From NCBI GenBank assembly GCA_011033025.1, contig WFMF01000582.1, forward strand, positions 1 through 64,000: a stretch of DNA of 64,000 nucleotides. The letters are read 5' to 3'. This stretch comes from Beroe forskalii. Taxonomy: Eukaryota > Ctenophora > Nuda > Beroida > Beroidae. The number at the start of each line of letters is the position of its first letter. Positions within the stretch are counted from its first letter, which is position 1. The translations under genes and the position numbers were made by a program. The notes beneath the pieces are model-generated. The model searched no databases and was not told the DNA's origin. It saw only the letters and a list, made by a program, of their open reading frames with translations. Below are positions 62,987 through 64,000 of this stretch, piece by piece.

Positions 62987-63289
62987 GTAATGCAATGTGG
63001 AAAGCAGTAGCATATAAGTGAGACACACCAAGATGAGTCTGCATATATGTTGGTCAATTGATCAAATTGATAAACTGAAAAAATGCAAAAGTGGTCATGC
63101 AGGCTCCACTTCATGTATTTGCAAATGCAAAAACCCCTGCAAGCTTGTTCACACTACTTATCATCCTAGAACACCATAGTATCCACTCATGTTCAAGAAC
63201 TTCTGTTTTAAATTCATTGATTAGTTCAATCAACTGACATCTATGCAGATTACAGACCCTTCTATAATTTTGTGTCACTTTGACAGTTT

Positions 63290-63945
63290 CATATTGGTGT
63301 AGAGGTGTCTGCATCAAATCAGGTTCAATGTTGCTAGGAATAATAGTTTTTCATGATTCTCTTTGCATCAGTTAGAAAACTAAATTCCTCAGAAGTAAAT
63401 GGAGCCGGATTTTCGATTTAGCCCGTTTGATGCGCAAATTTTTGGCTAGTGTCCCATATAACTCCTGGCTCTTCATTATCTATGATAATGACGTCAGTCA
63501 GAAAAATATAGTTAAGCGCACCTAGCGCTTTAAGGACTAGGGTTAGGGTCACGATTAGGGTCAGGATTTGTTAGGGTTAGGGTTAGGATTAAGGTTAGGG
63601 TTTTGGTTAGGGTCATGGTTAGGTTTTGGATACAGAAAAATTGACCTTTAGGTCTGTGACGTCACTCAGCCAGAGTTATATGGGACACATACCAAATTTT
63701 TCGACGGACGTTGCGTTGCCCGACTGCCCGTCTATTTCTTTTGAAGCTGGATGGCTATCAAAGTGATGTCCAAATGTGGAACGACGGAACGTTGCGCCGC
63801 GCGCGACTGCGCGAGGGTAGGGTAACGTCTTGCGGCCGCGCCGCGCACTCCGCGCCGTGGGAGTAACCAGGGTCCTGGTTAAATTATAGGGCAACTTCCC
63901 GTAGGGAAGCGCGCGGCGCGTAAACACACCTATGCGGGCTTAGGA
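63290..63945. mobile_element. foldback-family fragments with telomere-like arm
   Basis: 63290-63454 matches 41895-41990 plus 43060-43110. 63455-63690 is one telomere-like arm (TAGGGTTAGGGTTAGGATTA) with TGTCCCATATAAC ends, and 63700-63945 matches the GGACGTTGC unit and the 3' part of the tiny 46141 element. A composite of three families. Confidence 0.6.
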
Positions 63946-64000
63946 ACATGCTATGTGTCCATGTCCCTGTTATTTCGCGCGCGCGCCTTTTGTTCTCTGA

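Overview
The window is invertebrate animal (metazoan) genomic DNA. The evidence is spliced genes with GT-AG introns, an animal synaptic-vesicle GTPase (Rab3), two other animal-type proteins (PIH1D2-like and LACTB-like), low gene density, and many small inverted-repeat transposons, minisatellites and LINE/SINE fragments. The species cannot be named from the sequence. The first ~860 bases look like a low-quality contig edge.

All recognised genes lie on the minus strand. Left part, 1-20.4 kb: a head-to-tail tandem duplication with unit U1 at about 1505-10298 and unit U2 at about 10302-20390. U1 holds an unnamed acidic/lysine-rich gene of at least six or seven exons (1144-3932) and, upstream of it, a single-exon PIH1D2-like gene (4431-5360). 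U2 holds decayed copies of both: deletions, lost splice sites, a deletion joining PIH1D2 to the neighbouring exon, and several later transposon insertions. One of these is a 3.1 kb long-inverted-repeat element carrying a ruined MULE-type transposase. Middle, 20.4-28.6 kb: mostly gene-free, then the last two Rab3 exons (25247-25766).

Right part, 28.6-64 kb: a second tandem duplication. Unit A runs from about 28627 to 50100 and unit B from about 50111 to beyond the window. The unit starts inside Rab3 intron 3 and ends just upstream of the 3' exons of a LACTB-like gene. Rab3 exons 1-3 therefore exist twice (38945-39678 and 60191-60922), with only synonymous differences, while exons 4-5 exist once. 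The LACTB copy in the window (47192 to about 49721) lacks its 5' half. At the A/B junction, Rab3 exons 1-3 of unit B lie directly upstream of LACTB 3' exons on the same strand in compatible splice phase, so a chimeric transcript is possible.

Comparing duplicate copies gives ready-made empty sites. These expose insertions with clear target duplications: hAT-like elements (8 bp), TA and TTAA elements, tiny elements with 9 bp duplications, and an ORF1-only LINE-like element. A 32 bp minisatellite has about 30 units in A and about 90 in B. Both duplications could be real or could be two haplotypes assembled in series; the sequence alone does not decide.
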